Origin: Saccharopolyspora rectivirgula DSM 43747
GTDB lineage: Bacteria; Actinomycetota; Actinomycetes; Mycobacteriales; Pseudonocardiaceae
DNA length: 32,341 bases
NCBI RefSeq assembly: GCF_000497205.1
Contig: NZ_AYJW01000044.1
Span: 1 to 32,341, forward strand
Direction: 5' to 3'
The notes under the pieces are model-generated. The model saw only the letters and a list, made by a program, of their open reading frames with translations. It made no database searches and was not told the origin of the DNA. Position numbers and translations under genes: made by a program. This document shows, piece by piece, positions 28,248 to 32,341 of this stretch. Every line of letters starts with the position of its first letter. Within the stretch, counting starts at the first letter, position 1.

Positions 28248-29663
28248 GTGGCTCGCATCGGTGTCATCAGCATCTCGGACGGTCGTGATCACGTTCACGC
28301 CCGCAACGCCGACTTCATCCAGTCCAAGCAGGATGCTCTGGTGCAGGCGCTGCGGAACGCCGGGCACGAGGTCGTCGTCGGCGACGACCTGGTGAGCACC
28401 AACGCGCTGGCCACTTCGGTGGCGCGCAAGGTGGCCGCGGCCGATGTCGACGTCACGGTGCTCTACTACGCGGTGTGGGCGTTCCCGCACTTCACGATGC
28501 TCGCCTCCGCGGTCACCAGCAGTCCGCTGGTGCTGGTCGCCAGCACCGACCCCACCGAACCCGGCCTGGTCGGGATGCTCGCCGCCGGAGGTGCGCTGGA
28601 CCAGATCGGCCGCCAGCACACCAGGGCCTGGGGCGCCCCCGACGACGCCGAGCTGGTCGAGAAGATCGGGGTGGAGGCGACCGCGGCGGCAGCGGTCAAG
28701 TCGCTGCGCGGCTCCACCTTCGGGCGGTTCGGCGGCCGTCCGATGGGCATGAACACCGCGGTGGCCAACACCGACCAGTGGCAGCGGCTGTTCGGCATCG
28801 ACGTGGAGGAGATCGACCAGTACGAGCTGGTGCTGCGCGCCGAGAAGGCCGACCCGGCCGAAGCCCGCAAGGCGCGCGAGTGGATCGAGGCCAACGCGGC
28901 CGGGGTGCACTACGACGGCAAGCGGCTCACCCCGGAGCTGCTGGAACGGCAGATCCGCTCCTACCTGGCCATTCGCGACATCATCGAGGAGCGCAACCTG
29001 GACTTCTCCGGCATCAAGGCGCAGCCGGAGCTGACGGAGAACTTCGCCACCATGGACGTCACCGAGGCGTTCCTCAACGACCCGTACGACTGGAACGGGC
29101 CGAAGGAACCCCACGTGTGCGCCACCGAAGCCGACATGGACGGCGCGCTCACCATGCAGCTGTTCAAGTCGGTGGCCAACACCCCGGTGCTGTTCGCCGA
29201 CGTGCGGCACTACCACGCCGACCGCGACATCTGGGACCTGTGCAACTCCGGGCAGCACGCCACCTGGTACGCCGCGCGCAGCGACGACCCGAAGGAGAAC
29301 CTCTCCCGGGTCAACTTCTACCCGGAGGTGTTCTTCTTCCCGGCCGGTGGGGCGTCCGTGCAGCACATCGCCGCTCCCGGGCAGATGACCCTGGGCCGGC
29401 TCACCCGGGAGAACGGCGAGTACCGGATGCAGCTGATGCTCGGGGAGTTCGAGAGCTACGACGAGCAGACCAACCAGAGCCTGGTGCAGCAGTCCACTCC
29501 GGAGTGGCCGCACGCGTTCGCCCGGTTGGACGCGCCCGGTGAGCTGTTCCTGTCCAAGTTCGGTGCCAACCACATCCACGCCGTCCCCGGCGACCACCGC
29601 CCGGCGGTGCGCGCGGTGTGCGCCCAGCTGGGCATCCGGCTCGACGAGTGGAGCCGCAGCTGA
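28248..29663 (+). CDS. FucI-family ketol isomerase (probable D-arabinose isomerase)
   Basis: 471 residues, a short member of the L-fucose/L-arabinose isomerase superfamily (E. coli FucI has 591). The N-terminal part ends in an AVWAFPHF segment; the active-site region shows CATEADMDGALTM with Glu294 and FADVRHYH with Asp318, 24 residues apart like the catalytic Glu337/Asp361 of FucI as I recall them. A conserved FGANHIHAVPGDH with candidate metal-ligand histidines (442-444) follows. FucI enzymes convert L-fucose to L-fuculose and also D-arabinose to D-ribulose using Mn2+. With a kinase but no aldolase downstream, D-arabinose is the better substrate. GTG 28248 has GGAGG (28239-28243) 4 nt upstream; longer readings lack one. 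Controlled by the LacI operator at 28087. Confidence 0.85.
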   Translation: MARIGVISISDGRDHVHARNADFIQSKQDALVQALRNAGHEVVVGDDLVSTNALATSVARKVAAADVDVTVLYYAVWAFPHFTMLASAVTSSPLVLVASTDPTEPGLVGMLAAGGALDQIGRQHTRAWGAPDDAELVEKIGVEATAAAAVKSLRGSTFGRFGGRPMGMNTAVANTDQWQRLFGIDVEEIDQYELVLRAEKADPAEARKAREWIEANAAGVHYDGKRLTPELLERQIRSYLAIRDIIEERNLDFSGIKAQPELTENFATMDVTEAFLNDPYDWNGPKEPHVCATEADMDGALTMQLFKSVANTPVLFADVRHYHADRDIWDLCNSGQHATWYAARSDDPKENLSRVNFYPEVFFFPAGGASVQHIAAPGQMTLGRLTRENGEYRMQLMLGEFESYDEQTNQSLVQQSTPEWPHAFARLDAPGELFLSKFGANHIHAVPGDHRPAVRAVCAQLGIRLDEWSRS

Positions 29664-29711
29664 CCCGGGACCGGAACGATCGCCGGCGTGGCAGGCAAGG
29701 GAGGCATCGCC

Positions 29712-31211
29712 ATGACCGAGTCGGTGCTGCTCGGAATCGACATCGGCACCTCGAGCTCCAAGGGCGTGCTGGTTTCCGCCGAGGGCGAGGTGTTGGCCAA
29801 GGCGAGTCGGCAGCACGTCACCGAATACCCGCACCCCGGCTGGGTCGAGCACGACGCCGAGTCGGTGTGGTGGGACGACTTCGTCGCCCTGGTGCGCGAG
29901 CTGCTGCCCGCGGCCGAAGGGCGGGAGCTCACCGGCCTGGGCGTCAGCGGGATCGGCCCGGTCCTGCTGCCCGCGGACGGCGCGGGCAACCCGCTGCGCA
30001 AGGCGATCCTCTACGGGGTGGACACCCGGGCGGTGAAGGAGATCGACGAGCTCACCGAGGAGTTCGGGGCGGAGGAGATCCTCCGCCGCTGCGGTTCGGC
30101 GCTCTCCAGCCAGGCGGTGGGGCCGAAGATCCGCTGGCTGGCCGAGCACGAGCCCGAGGTCTGGCAGCGCACCGAGAAGCTGCTGATGTGCAGCTCCTAC
30201 CTGGTGCACCGGCTGACCGGGCGCTACGTGCTGGACCACCACTCGGCCAGCCAGTGCGACCCGATCTACGACCTGCACGCGCGGGACTGGGCGACCGATT
30301 GGGCGCAGCAGGTGGCGCCCGACCTGCAGCTGCCGGAACTGGCGTGGCCGACCGAGGTGGTGGGGCGGGTGACCGCCCAGGCCGCGGCGGAAACCGGGCT
30401 GCCGGAGGGGCTGCCGGTCACCGCCGGCACGGTCGACGCGTGGGCCGAGGCCACCAGCGTCGGGGTGCGGGATCCCGGCGACACCATGCTGATGTACGGC
30501 ACCACCATGTTCTTCGTGCAGGTGCTGACCGACCCGCGCCCGCACCCGGCGCTGTGGGGGACCTGCGGGGCCTACCCGGACACCTACACGCTGGCCGCCG
30601 GGATGGCCACGTCCGGGGCGGTCACCGAGTGGCTCCGCTCGCTGGTGGACGGTGACTTCGCGGAACTGGTGCAGGAGGCGGGAACGGTGCCGGCGGGCAG
30701 CCGCGGCCTGCTGCTGCTGCCGTACTTCGCCGGGGAGCGGACGCCGATCTTCGACCCGGACGCGCGCGGTGTCCTCGCCGGACTCACCCTCCGCCACGGG
30801 CGGGCCGAGCTGTACCGGGCGGCGCTGGAAGGGATCGGCTTCGGGGTGCGGCACAACCTGGAGGCGATGAACGCCGCCGGTGGGCGCGCGCAGCGGCTGG
30901 TCGCGGTGGGCGGCGGCACCCAGGGCGGGTTGTGGACCCAGATCGTCTCGGACATCACCGGGCAGGAGCAGCAGATCCCGGCGGAGATGATCGGCGCCGC
31001 CTACGGGGACGCGCTGCTGGCCGGCATCGCCACTTCGACGGCGGTCGCGGTGGACGACTGGAACCCGGTGACCCGAACGGTGCGGCCCATTCCGGAGAAC
31101 ACCGAGCGCTACGAGGCCTTCTACGAGCACTACCGCCAGCTGTACGACGCGACCGCCCGCACCGCTCACTTCCTCGCCGAGCAGCAACGGGTGGCCGACC
31201 AGGACGGCTGA
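29712..31211 (+). CDS. FGGY-family pentulose kinase (probable D-ribulokinase)
   Basis: 499 residues with the two actin-like FGGY domains. The N-terminal phosphate loop is GIDIGTSSSKG (8-18); HPGWVEHDAESVWW (41-54) and YGVDTRA (101-107) line the sugar site; the catalytic base is Asp242 in TAGTVDAWAE. The C-terminal domain has YGTTMFF, FAGERTPIFDPDARGV and the adenine-site VGGGTQGGLWTQ (399-410). FGGY kinases phosphorylate pentuloses or hexuloses; after the isomerase, D-ribulose to D-ribulose 5-phosphate would feed straight into the pentose phosphate pathway. Xylulose or fuculose cannot be excluded from motifs alone. ATG 29712 has GGGAGG about 7 nt upstream and follows the isomerase stop by 48 nt, so the two form an operon. 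Confidence 0.88.
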   Translation: MTESVLLGIDIGTSSSKGVLVSAEGEVLAKASRQHVTEYPHPGWVEHDAESVWWDDFVALVRELLPAAEGRELTGLGVSGIGPVLLPADGAGNPLRKAILYGVDTRAVKEIDELTEEFGAEEILRRCGSALSSQAVGPKIRWLAEHEPEVWQRTEKLLMCSSYLVHRLTGRYVLDHHSASQCDPIYDLHARDWATDWAQQVAPDLQLPELAWPTEVVGRVTAQAAAETGLPEGLPVTAGTVDAWAEATSVGVRDPGDTMLMYGTTMFFVQVLTDPRPHPALWGTCGAYPDTYTLAAGMATSGAVTEWLRSLVDGDFAELVQEAGTVPAGSRGLLLLPYFAGERTPIFDPDARGVLAGLTLRHGRAELYRAALEGIGFGVRHNLEAMNAAGGRAQRLVAVGGGTQGGLWTQIVSDITGQEQQIPAEMIGAAYGDALLAGIATSTAVAVDDWNPVTRTVRPIPENTERYEAFYEHYRQLYDATARTAHFLAEQQRVADQDG

Positions 31212-31228
31212 ACCGCCCATCCCGACGA

Positions 31229-31265
31229 CCTGATCTTGTTAAGCTCACCCTTCTGGGTGATCAGG
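31229..31265 (+). repeat. Overlapping inverted repeats before the esterase gene
   Basis: CCTGATC (31229-31235) and GATCAGG (31259-31265) are inverted repeats; within them TCACCC (31245-31250) and GGGTGA (31255-31260) form a tighter hairpin around TTCT. The right arms overlap, so the two folds are mutually exclusive. This may be a weak terminator after the kinase gene, a regulator site, or a leader structure of the esterase gene. Confidence 0.4.
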
Positions 31266-31286
31266 TTGTTGGGAAGAGGGTTGTCC

Positions 31287-32222
31287 ATGGCGGTGCGGCG
31301 TTCGCTGGCCGCTCTCGCGGTCGTCGCCGCGCTCACCGCAGCGGGGTGCTCCGGGGTTTCCGACGCCAACCAGTCCCCGCCCGCGCCGGTGGCCGAGCCC
31401 CGGCTCGGCGCTGATCGGGTGCTGACGGGGCTGGTCTACGCGCAGCGGGACAGCGGGCCGCTGCAACTGGACCTCTACCTGCCCGCCGACGACTCCGCGC
31501 CGCGGCCGCTCGTGGTGTACGCCCACGGCGGGGGCTGGAACGCCGGAAGCCGTTCGCTGACCGCCAACTTGCGCGCTGCGGAAGCCGTGGCCACCCAGCG
31601 GTTGCTGGAAGCCGGTTACGCCGTGGCCTCTGTGGACTACCGGTTGACCCAGGTCGCCAAAGCCCCGGCCCAGGTCGTCGACATCAGCGATGCGGTGCGC
31701 TGGCTGCAGCGGCGGGCCGAGGAGTGGAACCTGGATCCACAACGGACGGTGCTGTGGGGGTCTTCCGCCGGCGGGCACCTGGTCGCCCAACTCGGCGCGG
31801 TCACCGACGACCCCCAGCAGCCGGGCGGCGGGCTGCCCGGCATCCGCGCGGTCGTGGATTGGTTCGGCCCCACCGACATGAGCGCGCAGCAGCAGCTCGA
31901 GCACCCGGAACTGCAGGACTACGCCCACGGCGTGATCAGGCAGCTGCTGGGCTGCTTGCCGGTGGAATGCCCGGAGGTCGCCGACGCCTCCAGCCCGGTC
32001 AAGCACATCTCCGGCGCGGAACCGGCCTTCCTGATCCAGCACGGCGCCGCGGACCAGATGGTCCCCATCGAGCAGAGCCTGGACTTCGCCGCCGAACTGC
32101 GCCTGCGGGGAGTCGAAGTGCAGATGCACCCGTACGAATCCCTCGGGCACGGCTTCGGCACCGGGCCGCACTTGGACACCATTGTGGACACAATGGTGTC
32201 CTTCCTGGACGACAACGTCTAG
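31287..32222 (+). CDS. Lipoprotein alpha/beta-hydrolase (BD-FAE/carboxylesterase-like)
   Basis: 311 residues. A lipoprotein signal peptide (MAVRRSLAALAVVAA) with lipobox LTAAGC lipidates Cys21, placing the enzyme on the outer face of the membrane. The hydrolase has the oxyanion-hole HGGGW (80-84), nucleophile elbow GSSAG with Ser160, and candidate acid and base Asp256 (HGAADQMVP) and His288 (LGHGF), complete for an esterase of the BD-FAE/hormone-sensitive-lipase-like group. Natural substrate unknown; removing acyl groups (for example succinyl) from arabinan would fit the neighbouring genes, but there is no direct evidence. ATG 31287 has AAGAGGG 6 nt upstream, 75 nt after the kinase stop. Its TAG shares CTAG with the opposing gene. 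Confidence 0.85.
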   Translation: MAVRRSLAALAVVAALTAAGCSGVSDANQSPPAPVAEPRLGADRVLTGLVYAQRDSGPLQLDLYLPADDSAPRPLVVYAHGGGWNAGSRSLTANLRAAEAVATQRLLEAGYAVASVDYRLTQVAKAPAQVVDISDAVRWLQRRAEEWNLDPQRTVLWGSSAGGHLVAQLGAVTDDPQQPGGGLPGIRAVVDWFGPTDMSAQQQLEHPELQDYAHGVIRQLLGCLPVECPEVADASSPVKHISGAEPAFLIQHGAADQMVPIEQSLDFAAELRLRGVEVQMHPYESLGHGFGTGPHLDTIVDTMVSFLDDNV

Positions 32223-32341
32223 TTCGGCGAGGAGTTCCCGTCCACCTCGCCGGCCCCCGTCACCAGGCCTTCGTCGTCCCGGCGCACCGCGTCCACATCG
32301 CCGGCGCCCGCCGCCTCGGCCAGCGGCTCCACCGCGTTGCG
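32219..32341 (-). CDS. C-terminal end of a minus-strand gene, cut by the window edge
   Basis: The minus strand is open from the window edge through 40 codons to TAG (complement of 32219-32221), with G or C in almost every third position. The tail reads RNAVEPLAEAAGAGDVDAVR followed by an acidic, Gly-rich end (...GEVDGNSSPN). No domain can be named from this fragment. Its stop overlaps that of the convergent esterase gene. Confidence 0.65.
   Translation of the reverse strand, partial: RNAVEPLAEAAGAGDVDAVRRDDEGLVTGAGEVDGNSSPN

Noticed and set aside
28248-31211. L-fucose catabolic operon (fucI-fucK)
   Set aside because: No fuculose-phosphate aldolase or lactaldehyde gene is present and the enzyme is much shorter than classical FucI; kept only as an alternative substrate.
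28041-31220. A 1059-codon open frame on the minus strand opposite the isomerase and kinase genes
   Set aside because: It is the antisense shadow of two well-supported genes; its length follows from high GC, its residues are His/Arg/Gly/Val-heavy low-complexity, and it has no known motifs.

Overview
This is a high-GC (about 70%) actinobacterial chromosome segment with strong G/C bias at codon third positions, many GTG starts and several apparently leaderless genes. Two things point to the family Pseudonocardiaceae (Saccharopolyspora-like). First, the gene order follows the Mycobacterium tuberculosis Rv1084-Rv1111c block (recalled from memory): YyaL-like protein, hemolysin III, short-chain Z-prenyl synthase, phoH2, fum, glpX, DUF4245, xseB/xseA, Rv1109c-like protein, ispH, Rv1111c-like protein. 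Second, it carries chaplin-like genes typical of sporulating actinomycetes. The genus is an inference.

Positions 1-20113 hold the conserved housekeeping block. From the left: the end of a thioredoxin-fold/(alpha/alpha)6 protein; hemolysin III; a Z-prenyl diphosphate synthase with the short-chain (C15) determinant; two tandem chaplin-like genes; an AT-richer gap; phoH2 (PIN-PhoH) with a small overlapping upstream frame; guaB1 (GMP reductase type); a DUF4288 gene and ligB; fumC; a secreted S1 protease; a ferredoxin-NADP reductase-like flavoprotein; glpX; DUF4245; the Rv1109c-like/xseA/unknown/xseB operon; ispH; and a membrane protein with a long Arg/Pro-rich tail. Strong hairpin terminators separate most of the convergent pairs.

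Positions 20274-32222 form a sugar-acquisition region, the most interesting part of the window. It contains an RbsABC-type ABC importer (ATPase, permease, lipoprotein binding protein), a large secreted GH172/DUF2961 protein, a LacI-family repressor, a FucI-family ketol isomerase, an FGGY kinase and a lipoprotein esterase. The importer operon and the isomerase-kinase operon start from near-identical promoters (TTGACA / TAGCGT). Each promoter is followed within 5 nt by the same 15-nt LacI-type operator GCAATCGTTTTCTCG, in opposite orientations. These two operons therefore look like one regulon of the embedded LacI protein.

The most economical reading is scavenging of D-arabinofuranosyl units: a GH172 exo-enzyme outside the cell, import of D-arabinose, isomerisation to D-ribulose, and phosphorylation to D-ribulose 5-phosphate. 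No aldolase or lactaldehyde gene is present, which argues against L-fucose. The arabinogalactan of mycolata and Pseudonocardiaceae, foreign or self, would be the source. The substrate assignment is inference; the operators, gene order and catalytic motifs are read from the sequence.

The window ends inside a minus-strand gene whose stop codon overlaps that of the esterase in a CTAG tetranucleotide.
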